Source: Ruminococcus sp.
GTDB lineage: Bacteria > Bacillota > Clostridia > Oscillospirales > Ruminococcaceae
Assembly: GCA_014799765.1 (NCBI GenBank)
Contig: JAAVHK010000102.1
Span: 1-5,189 of the forward strand
Length of the DNA stretch: 5,189 nucleotides
Direction of reading: 5' to 3'
In this document: positions 1 to 4,951 of the stretch, one piece after another
Layout: each line of letters starts with the position of its first letter
Numbering within the stretch: the first letter of the stretch is position 1
The notes under the pieces: generated by a model
Seen by the model: only the letters and a program-made list of their open reading frames with translations
Told to the model about the DNA's origin: nothing
Databases searched by the model: none
Position numbers and translations under genes: made by a program

Positions 1-57
1 ATTTCTATTATAAAGCATTACAGTATATTTTTCAACCCTTTTTTTGAAACAATTTTC

Positions 58-85
58 TTGACAAAACCGTCATAATAAGTATAAT
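58..85 (+). promoter_or_regulatory. Sigma-A-type promoter of the signalling operon
   Basis: TTGACA at 58-63 and TATAAT at 80-85 both match the housekeeping consensus exactly, with a 16-nt spacer. Transcription would start near position 92, leaving a leader of about 30 nt before the first gene. The next promoter-like sequences with a clear -35/-10 pair lie beyond the terminator at 2909-2940, so this one probably serves all three signalling genes. A weak 6-bp inverted repeat (TTTCAA at 30-35, TTGAAA at 44-49) lies just upstream and could be an operator, but it is short and AT-rich. Confidence 0.8.
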
Positions 86-104
86 TATATTATAAACAAT
101 GAAC

Positions 105-108
105 GGAG
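105..108 (+). promoter_or_regulatory. Ribosome binding site that decides the first start
   Basis: GGAG at 105-108 lies 12 nt before the ATG at 121. That is slightly long but workable. It directly abuts the in-frame TTG at 109, so TTG cannot be the start used with this site. Confidence 0.6.
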
Positions 109-120
109 TTGATTTTTTAT

Positions 121-1050
121 ATGGAAATTCTTCTTGTTGATGACAATGAAATAAATATGGAAATCCAGAAGATGATGATTGAAAGCAACGGCATTACAGT
201 AAAAACCGCCTCAAACGGTGCAGACGCCGTAAAAATGGCTGAAGAGCAGGACTTCTTCATGATATTCATGGATATTCATATGCCGGAAATGGACGGTTAT
301 GAGGCTTCAAAACTCATAAGAAAATTTAATAAATCCGTTCCGATAGTTGCACTGACCGCCGACGAATTTTCCGAAGTCCAGCAGAAACTTAACGAAAACG
401 GCATAGACGCATATCTTTCCAAACCCATACAACCCGAAGAACTTCAGGAACTCTTACAGAAACATCTTAATATACATACTATTTCCAGTGAGAATAAAAT
501 GTCTGACAAATATTTTGATTACGATTCCTTATATGCAGTATTCAATGATGCCGAGGCGGTCCAGCGACTTATAAAACAATTCCTTTCCGCTCACGAAAAC
601 GACTGCGAAATTTTAGGAAAATATATCTTTTCCGGAAAATATCTTCCGGCACGTGAAATACTTCATAATATAATAGGTATTTCCGGAAATCTTTTCTGTA
701 GAAAACTCTACAATATTTCATGCCGTATAAGTAGCGAACTGAAAAGGGATTATCCCGACAGTTTCGACACTTTCGAGGAAATATGGGATAAAACCATTGC
801 GGAACTGAAAGCCTGTCTTGTACAGGAAACTACAAGGGCTGTACCTGTCCGAGAGAGTTTCAGGGAGTTATGGGAGGAATTTTTTGAACTCTGCACGGAA
901 TTTGACATTTCCGCTGTGGATATTTTCACCGAAAATAAACAGATTTTTTCCGGAAACATGGAAAACAAAATATTCTCACAGCTTGAAAAGGCTGTCATGA
1001 AATATGATTTTCTGTGGATTTCCGAGAATATGGAGGGATTATATGTATAA
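121..1050 (+). CDS. Response regulator: receiver domain plus HPt-like domain
   Basis: This 309-residue soluble protein probably passes phosphoryl groups within a phosphorelay. Residues 1-116 form a typical CheY-like receiver: acidic pair D7/D8, phosphoacceptor D51 in FMDIHMP, switch T79 in ALTA, and K101 in SKP. Residues about 130-235 resemble a histidine phosphotransfer helix bundle. The stretch LHNIIGISGNLF (181-192) aligns with the HPt motif HxLKGxxGNLG, with H182 in the histidine position, but the usual Lys is Ile and the last Gly is Phe. Residues about 243-309 are helical and resemble the tail often found after HPt-like domains in such regulators. I chose ATG 121 over the in-frame TTG at 109 because GGAG touches the TTG and the receiver begins directly at MEILLVDDN. 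It is the first gene of the operon, and its last 8 bases overlap the next gene. The receiver call is firm; phosphotransfer activity is inferred. Confidence 0.9.
   Translation: MEILLVDDNEINMEIQKMMIESNGITVKTASNGADAVKMAEEQDFFMIFMDIHMPEMDGYEASKLIRKFNKSVPIVALTADEFSEVQQKLNENGIDAYLSKPIQPEELQELLQKHLNIHTISSENKMSDKYFDYDSLYAVFNDAEAVQRLIKQFLSAHENDCEILGKYIFSGKYLPAREILHNIIGISGNLFCRKLYNISCRISSELKRDYPDSFDTFEEIWDKTIAELKACLVQETTRAVPVRESFRELWEEFFELCTEFDISAVDIFTENKQIFSGNMENKIFSQLEKAVMKYDFLWISENMEGLYV
1032..1037 (+). promoter_or_regulatory. Ribosome binding site of the AraC-type regulator, inside the upstream gene
   Basis: GGAGGG ends 5 nt before ATG 1043 and lies inside the end of the upstream coding region. 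It selects 1043 over the in-frame ATG at 1004, which has no Shine-Dalgarno sequence. The overlapping layout suggests translational coupling. Confidence 0.8.
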
Positions 1051-1813
1051 TGTACTTTTGGTTGAAGATGATTCAGCACTGAGATTTATTTACTCAAAAA
1101 TGAAAACGTGGACAGAATGTGGTTTTACTATCGCAAAACAGGCAAGCAACGGTAAAGACGCCCTTGAAATCCTTAAAACACGTACTTTTGACCTCATTTT
1201 CACGGATATAAGAATGCCGTTTGTAGACGGTATAGAAATGCTCCGTAAGCTGTCAGCGAGTGACAACAAGATACCGGTTATATTTGCAAGCTCCTATGAT
1301 GAGTTTGAATATGCACGTCAGGGACTTATTTTAGGGGCATTCGATTACCTGCTCAAACCTGTTGACGAAAAGAAACTCGCACAGGTTCTTACACGTCTAA
1401 AGGAACACATTGAGGCAACCGCTCAGGAAGAAAAAATTGACGAGTCTGTAATTGAAGTCTTCCGACAGCTTGAAATTGACCCCGATTCAAGCCCGTTCGT
1501 ACATAACTGTGCGTTGTATTTTTCAAAGCACTTCGGAGAGGTGTTCACCATTGACGACGTTGCTACTGAACAGGGCTATAGTAAAGACTATTTCGGAAAA
1601 ATTTTCAAGAAACATTTTAACATGACATTCAATGAAGTATATTCAAGAATAAAAGTCGCCTATGCTATAAAACTTCTCCGCACCGGAAACTATAAGGCAT
1701 ATGAAATAAGCGATATACTCGGCTATGCTTCCGTAGACTACTTCACGAAGATTTTCAAGGAAATTACCGGTGAAACGCCCTCACGTTTCAAGGCAAGACT
1801 TGACGGACGTTAA
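1043..1813 (+). CDS. Response regulator with AraC/YesN-type DNA-binding domain
   Basis: This 256-residue transcription factor is probably the DNA-binding output of the operon. Residues 1-120 are a receiver: D9/D10, phosphoacceptor D55 in FTDIRMP, S83/S84 followed by YDEFEYA as is typical of YesN-like regulators, and K105 in LLKP. A helical linker (about 121-150) leads to an AraC-family domain at about 152-253. Its first helix-turn-helix is near 168-192 (FTIDDVATEQGYSKDYFGKIF) and its second near 217-243, ending in the family signature GETPSRFKARL. I chose ATG 1043 because of the strong ribosome binding site and because the receiver starts at MYNVLLVEDD. Starting at 1004 would add 13 residues unlike a receiver. 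The gene overlaps its upstream neighbour by 8 nt and ends 12 nt before the kinase gene. YesN-type regulators usually pair with YesM-type membrane kinases; here the neighbour is a soluble HisKA-type kinase. Targets are unknown; autoregulation or control of the dockerin gene at 3152 is only a guess. Confidence 0.93.
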   Translation: MYNVLLVEDDSALRFIYSKMKTWTECGFTIAKQASNGKDALEILKTRTFDLIFTDIRMPFVDGIEMLRKLSASDNKIPVIFASSYDEFEYARQGLILGAFDYLLKPVDEKKLAQVLTRLKEHIEATAQEEKIDESVIEVFRQLEIDPDSSPFVHNCALYFSKHFGEVFTIDDVATEQGYSKDYFGKIFKKHFNMTFNEVYSRIKVAYAIKLLRTGNYKAYEISDILGYASVDYFTKIFKEITGETPSRFKARLDGR

Positions 1814-1825
1814 GGAGATAACATC

Positions 1826-2899
1826 ATGACTATTAATTATGCTGAAATTCTCGTGGTTGACGATATGCCAGACCATATAGCCTATTCCGGAACTATTCTC
1901 AGGGCGGAGGGCTACAGGGTCTTTGCGGCAACAAGCGGTAAAGCTGCCCTTAAATTCCTTGAAAAACGTATACCGGATTTAATTATGCTTGATATTCAGA
2001 TGGACGATATAGACGGTCTAACACTTTGCGGTATGCTGAAAGAAGACCGTCGTATAAAAGATATACCGGTTATATTCCTTACTGCTGAAACAAGTCCGGA
2101 AATTATACAGCAAGGCTTTTCACTCGGTGGTTGCGATTACGTCAAGAAACCGTTTGTCAAGGAAGAATACCTCGCACGTGTAAGAACACATCTACAGATT
2201 TCCCGACAGCGTAAAGAACTCGCTGACGCAAACAACGAACTTAATTTATTCTGTTCCGCCGTATCGCATGACTTAAAAGCACCGTTCAATATAATAAATA
2301 TGCTTATTGAAATGCTTGCCGGTGAACTCGGTGACAATCAGTCAGACGACGTGAAGAACATACTTGAAATGATTACTTCTAAAGCCACTCAGACTAAAAC
2401 CATGATTGAAAGGCTTTTCGACTTCTCAAAGATGTGCAATATAACACCTCGTATGACTATGGTAAATATACAGGAAATTATCGAAACTACTTTCAAGGAT
2501 TTACACAACCTATGCCCTGAACGTAACGTAACACTGAAGTGCGAAACTCTTCCGGAAATAAAGGGCGACCCTGTACTTATTCAGATTATCATTAAAAACC
2601 TGCTCCAGAATGCAATAAAATATACCGCCAAAAAGAAAAAAGCTGTCATTACAGTAACCGGTCACGTCACACAGAACAACCGCATTATAAAGATTAAAGA
2701 CAACGGTGACGGTTTCGACATGGCATACGCAAACAAACTGTTTCAGGTGTTTCAGAGACTTCATTCGGAAGAAGAATTTGAGGGTAGTGGTGTAGGTCTT
2801 GCACTTGTCAGCCGTATTATGAAACGTCATAATGGTGAGGTAAAGGCTTATGGTGAAGTCGGTAAAGGTGCGGAATTTTCCCTTGTATTCATAAATTAA
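1826..2899 (+). CDS. Cytosolic receiver-histidine kinase
   Basis: This 357-residue protein is an ATP-dependent histidine autokinase with an N-terminal receiver instead of a sensor. The receiver spans about 6-123: D12/D13, phosphoacceptor D56 in MLDIQM, T86 and K108 in VKKP. A short coiled-coil-like linker (about 124-140, RQRKELADANNELN) leads to a HisKA dimerisation domain with H148 in SAVSHDLKAPF. The ATPase domain (about 212-357) has its N box around N258/N262 (NLLQNAIKYT), G1 at DNGDGFD (292-298), an F-box-like FQVFQRLH and G2 at GSGVGLAL (320-327). All catalytic motifs are present, so it should be active. The FQRLHSEEEFEGSG segment resembles phytochrome-type HisKA kinases. There is no signal peptide or membrane segment, so activity may be gated by its own receiver or by a partner. 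AAGGAG at 1812-1817 overlaps the previous stop and lies 8 nt before the ATG. It is the last gene of the operon. Confidence 0.93.
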   Translation: MTINYAEILVVDDMPDHIAYSGTILRAEGYRVFAATSGKAALKFLEKRIPDLIMLDIQMDDIDGLTLCGMLKEDRRIKDIPVIFLTAETSPEIIQQGFSLGGCDYVKKPFVKEEYLARVRTHLQISRQRKELADANNELNLFCSAVSHDLKAPFNIINMLIEMLAGELGDNQSDDVKNILEMITSKATQTKTMIERLFDFSKMCNITPRMTMVNIQEIIETTFKDLHNLCPERNVTLKCETLPEIKGDPVLIQIIIKNLLQNAIKYTAKKKKAVITVTGHVTQNNRIIKIKDNGDGFDMAYANKLFQVFQRLHSEEEFEGSGVGLALVSRIMKRHNGEVKAYGEVGKGAEFSLVFIN

Positions 2900-2908
2900 G
2901 ACATTATT

Positions 2909-2940
2909 AAAAAATCCGGTATGATACGCCGGATTTTTTT
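2909..2940 (+). terminator. Rho-independent terminator of the signalling operon
   Basis: ATCCGG (2914-2919) pairs with CCGGAT (2929-2934). The A-run before it and the T-run after it extend the stem to 11 bp (2909-2919 with 2929-2939) around a 9-nt loop. A run of seven T ends at 2940. It begins 10 nt after the kinase stop codon. The flanking A-run means it could also terminate transcription from the other strand, although no converging gene is seen. Confidence 0.92.
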
Positions 2941-2978
2941 ATGTCGTTTTTTCATGGTAAAATATCCGTTTTTGGCGG

Positions 2979-3007
2979 TTCAAATTTTGCGTTCCGTATG
3001 TTAGAAT
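2979..3007 (+). promoter_or_regulatory. Candidate distal promoter of the dockerin gene
   Basis: TTCAAA at 2979-2984 (4 of 6 bases) is followed after 17 nt by TAGAAT at 3002-3007 (5 of 6) with an extended -10 TG at 2999-3000. An overlapping TATAAT lies at 3007-3012. If used, the leader would be about 135 nt and would include the hairpin at 3017-3039. It is weaker than the proximal promoter, and AT-rich DNA often yields such matches. Confidence 0.4.
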
Positions 3008-3016
3008 ATAATCACA

Positions 3017-3039
3017 GTAAGGAAAACGGAAAACCTTAC
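3017..3039 (+). repeat. Inverted repeat around a tandem GGAAAAC
   Basis: GTAAGG (3017-3022) and CCTTAC (3034-3039) are perfectly complementary around an 11-nt A-rich spacer. The interval also holds GGAAAAC twice in tandem (3021-3027 and 3028-3034). It could be an operator or, if the distal promoter is used, a small hairpin in the leader. There is no T-run after it, so it is not a terminator. I do not recognise it as a known riboswitch. Confidence 0.4.
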
Positions 3040-3062
3040 AGAATAAATCTTAAAAACACAGT

Positions 3063-3077
3063 AAAATCACTGATTTT
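3063..3077 (+). promoter_or_regulatory. Palindrome upstream of the -35, possible operator
   Basis: AAAATCA, a single C, then TGATTTT form a perfect 15-bp palindrome ending 5 nt before the TTTAAA -35 element at 3083. The position suits a regulator site, but an AT-rich palindrome of this size can arise by chance. CAGTAA also recurs at 3015, 3059 and 3096 in this promoter region. Confidence 0.35.
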
Positions 3078-3082
3078 GATAG

Positions 3083-3111
3083 TTTAAAAAATCTTCAGTA
3101 AATGATATAAT
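3083..3111 (+). promoter_or_regulatory. Extended -10 promoter of the dockerin gene
   Basis: TTTAAA at 3083-3088 (4 of 6 bases) is spaced 17 nt from a perfect TATAAT at 3106-3111 that carries an extended -10 TG at 3103-3104. A second TATAAT follows at 3111-3116. Transcription would start near 3118, giving a leader of about 34 nt that contains the AGGGAGG ribosome binding site at 3138-3144. Confidence 0.7.
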
Positions 3112-3151
3112 ATAATCAAAGAAAAGAAAGAGTTTTCAGGGAGGAATCGTT

Positions 3152-3931
3152 ATGAAAAAAACTAATATATTCGCTAAAGCAGTTTCAATAGTATCAGCAG
3201 TTATAATGACAGTAAGTGCAAATGCAATTACTGCAAACGCTTCTGACGAAACTTCCGATTATACAGCAAAAACAGAAAGATTAGTTTCACTCGTAAACGA
3301 AGCTAGAACTGAAGCAGGTTTAGACCCGATATACGCTGTACCTTATCTCAACGAACTCGCTGAAGACAGAGCTGAAGAATACATGAACAATCCAGTTCAG
3401 GCAAGAATCGGCGGAAACTCTTTCGTAACAGTAGTTGATTATGAAATAGCACCTTGGTCAGACGCAGCCGAAATCAATGCATCAGGCATGGAAACTCCGG
3501 AAGAAACTTTCGCACAGTGGAAAGAATCTCCGAGCCAGTGGGCAGCAATAATGAACCCTGAATTTACACATATGGGCGTAGGCGTTGCTTATGATTCCGA
3601 AAGTCAGAATGGTTGGTACTGGGAACAGCTTTTCATAACAGTTGACGTTTTCGAGAGACCAGACGGCGATATAGAAGGTCAGTATCTCCCTGTTGAATGC
3701 CACATTGAAACAGAAGAACAGGTTACAGGCGACATCAACTGCGACGGTATTGTAGATGCTTTCGATTATATCCTCATCTGCAGATACGTAAACAATCAGA
3801 TTACTTTAGAACCACAGCAGATTAAAAATGCAGACGTTCTCAGAGACGGCAATGTAGGTTTTTCAGATGCAACAGTCCTCAGAAAATACATCCTCGGCGA
3901 AGTAGAATCAGTTCCCGTAAAACTTTTTTAA
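3152..3931 (+). CDS. Secreted CAP/SCP-superfamily protein with C-terminal dockerin
   Basis: This 259-residue protein is exported and probably attached to a cohesin scaffold. Residues 1-30 are a Sec signal peptide: Lys-rich start MKKTNIFAK, hydrophobic core at about 10-22, and cleavage likely after ANA at 30 or at 25. Residues about 40-165 fit the YkwD-like CAP fold: LVSLVNEARTEAGLDPI, LNELAEDRAEEY, FAQWKESPSQW, NPEFTHMGVGVAY and WYWEQLF. The His normally found in the SH..P.G segment is absent (QARIGGNSF), and the SPGH histidine is Gln (SPSQW, Q129), so the usual CAP site seems lost. Residues 192-250 are a type I dockerin. Calcium loop 1 has D194, N196, D198 and D205; loop 2 has D228, D232 and D239, but Leu230 replaces the usual Asn. 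All eight Arg codons are AGA, unlike the CGT-rich signalling genes, which may reflect high expression. AGGGAGG lies 7 nt before the ATG. The gene stands alone between two terminators. Its substrate is unknown. Confidence 0.92.
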   Translation: MKKTNIFAKAVSIVSAVIMTVSANAITANASDETSDYTAKTERLVSLVNEARTEAGLDPIYAVPYLNELAEDRAEEYMNNPVQARIGGNSFVTVVDYEIAPWSDAAEINASGMETPEETFAQWKESPSQWAAIMNPEFTHMGVGVAYDSESQNGWYWEQLFITVDVFERPDGDIEGQYLPVECHIETEEQVTGDINCDGIVDAFDYILICRYVNNQITLEPQQIKNADVLRDGNVGFSDATVLRKYILGEVESVPVKLF

Positions 3932-3947
3932 TTAAATATAAATATAC

Positions 3948-3974
3948 AACGGCTGGGAAATCAGCCGTTTTTTT
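3948..3974 (+). terminator. Rho-independent terminator of the dockerin gene
   Basis: AACGGCTG (3948-3955) pairs perfectly with CAGCCGTT (3962-3969) around the loop GGAAAT. A T-run from 3968 to 3974 follows. It lies 16 nt after the stop codon at 3929-3931. Confidence 0.93.
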
Positions 3975-4012
3975 ATTGACAATAAAACATATTTATGTTA
4001 AACTGTCAATAA
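3973..4012. repeat. 40-bp imperfect palindrome covering a promoter
   Basis: The outer arms TTATTGACA (3973-3981) and TGTCAATAA (4004-4012) are perfect 9-bp complements. The inner arms AACATA (3986-3991) and TATGTT (3994-3999) share the same centre between 3992 and 3993. Counting all positions, 16 of 20 pairs match. The left outer arm contains the -35 element and the right arms overlap or abut the -10. This is the classic layout of a repressor operator. The start of the palindrome also falls in the terminator T-run. Confidence 0.7.
3976..4004 (+). promoter_or_regulatory. Promoter of the immunity-like gene cluster
   Basis: A perfect TTGACA at 3976-3981 is spaced 17 nt from TAAACT at 3999-4004 (4 of 6 bases), which has an extended -10 TG at 3996-3997. 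Transcription would start near 4011, leaving a leader of about 15 nt with the AGGTGA ribosome binding site at 4016-4021. No terminator is visible between the three genes downstream, so it likely serves all of them. Confidence 0.75.
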
Positions 4013-4025
4013 GGCAGGTGATATT

Positions 4026-4466
4026 ATGAATCAGATAAAATATATTTCAAAATCTGAAATCCCATACATAAAATGCAGTAATTCTTTTATCGTCGAAATT
4101 GACGGAAAAACAATTCAGTCTGAAAATGACTGGTTATATACTATGGCTGAAAAATTTCACTTTCCGGTAGATGACGGTCAAAAAAATATAGACTGGTTCA
4201 GCGGAGCGTTTGAATATCCCCGAAAATACTTAATGAACCGGAACAGATTTAATGACTGGATAACAGACCTTGAATGGCTTGAAACAAATTCGATTATTCT
4301 TATTATATTTAATTATGCGGATTTTATGGCCGATTGCTATGAATCCAAAAAATATATAACAGACGATTTGCAGAATATAATTGATTTCTGGGAAAATGAT
4401 GCTGAAAAATACATAGTATGCGGACAGTGTAAAGATTTCAACGTATATATTGTTGAAACAGATTAA
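4026..4466 (+). CDS. Barstar-family protein, probable immunity/RNase inhibitor
   Basis: This 146-residue cytosolic protein resembles barstar, the small inhibitor that binds and blocks barnase-type RNases. Supporting segments are the opening strand FIVEIDGKTIQSENDWLYTM (21-40), the helix end KFHFP (43-47), the family core NDWITDLEWL (76-85) matching the usual DCLTDLxWL, the hydrophobic strand SIILIIFNYADFM (89-101), and a final helix and strand. D77 lines up with barstar Asp39, the key barnase-contacting residue. Barstar's Asp35 position is Asn73 and Cys40 is Trp78. An extra stretch of about 24 residues (48-72) separates the helix from the core, so the binding face may be remodelled. It opens a run of small genes; the next starts 15 nt after its stop. 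No nuclease toxin is visible, so its partner may lie outside the window or in competitors. The family call rests on motif reading alone. Confidence 0.78.
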   Translation: MNQIKYISKSEIPYIKCSNSFIVEIDGKTIQSENDWLYTMAEKFHFPVDDGQKNIDWFSGAFEYPRKYLMNRNRFNDWITDLEWLETNSIILIIFNYADFMADCYESKKYITDDLQNIIDFWENDAEKYIVCGQCKDFNVYIVETD

Positions 4467-4481
4467 TCAAAAGGTGTTATT

Positions 4482-4937
4482 ATGGAATACTCAAAACTTA
4501 TACAGAAAATCGAAAACGGAAAACAGGTTGGCATTGAAGAATTTAAAGAACGTGACGGAAGAACATTCGTACATAAACACGTAATAAAGAAAGTAAATAA
4601 TAATTATGCCATATGTATTCAGGAAATGTTTCTTGATAATGAAGATTATGACAATCCGGAAATAAATGAACATTTTGAAGTATATGAAACTCTTCCGGAA
4701 GTCCTTGAAATATTCAGACAGAAATATAATATATTGCCGGAAAATCTTAATACATCACGAGGTAACAAATTCTTTAATGAAATAAACCTTGTACGATATA
4801 CCGGTGAAACTAAGTCTTTAATGCTTACCAACAACAAAATATATAACGTTATTTTTACTGAAAAAAACGGTTTTCGTATCATAAACGACAGCGGTGAAGA
4901 TTATCTGTATCCACCGGAACTGTTTGAACAGATATAA
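4482..4937 (+). CDS. Unrecognised small protein, possible immunity protein
   Basis: I do not recognise this 151-residue protein with certainty. It has no signal peptide or membrane segment and is rich in Lys, Glu and Asn. Residues 1-95 look like an alpha/beta domain (KLIQKIENGKQVGIEEFKER, then strands RTFVHKHVIKKV and NYAICIQEMF, then an acidic loop and a helix LPEVLEIFRQKY). Residues about 101-150 look like a small beta-rich module (LVRYTGET, KIYNVIFTEKNGFRIINDSGED, YLYPPELFE). Similar YLYPP-x-x-F endings occur in many short Firmicutes proteins. The reading frame is intact, and an AAAGGTG site ends 6 nt before the ATG. It lies 15 nt after the barstar-like gene and 14 nt before the next gene, so they are probably co-transcribed. 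The immunity role is inferred from context only. Confidence 0.8.
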   Translation: MEYSKLIQKIENGKQVGIEEFKERDGRTFVHKHVIKKVNNNYAICIQEMFLDNEDYDNPEINEHFEVYETLPEVLEIFRQKYNILPENLNTSRGNKFFNEINLVRYTGETKSLMLTNNKIYNVIFTEKNGFRIINDSGEDYLYPPELFEQI

Positions 4938-4951
4938 GGAGTATATATACT

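Noticed and set aside
109..120. TTG start giving four extra residues to the first gene
   Set aside because: The GGAG site directly abuts the TTG, leaving no spacing, and the receiver fold begins at the ATG at 121.
818..1000. Plus-strand 60-codon frame inside the first gene
   Set aside because: It is fully nested in the first gene in another frame, with no ribosome binding site or motif.
1004..1042. Upstream ATG for the AraC-type regulator
   Set aside because: It has no ribosome binding site, and the extra residues do not belong to a receiver. ATG 1043 has GGAGGG at ideal spacing.
750..1079. Minus-strand open frame of 109 codons
   Set aside because: It lies opposite two well-supported receiver-protein genes and shows no domain. 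Other minus-strand frames at 2137-2337, 2510-2830, 3482-3703, 4491-4673 and 4646-4882 are rejected for the same reason.
3017..3039. Riboswitch or terminator in the dockerin leader
   Set aside because: The hairpin has only 6 bp and no T-run, and I see no conserved aptamer motif. I keep it only as an inverted repeat.
2941..3087. 48-codon open frame starting right after the first terminator
   Set aside because: Its ATG directly follows the T-run, so there is no ribosome binding site. It overlaps the promoter elements of the dockerin gene and shows no recognisable motif. A chance frame of this length is plausible.
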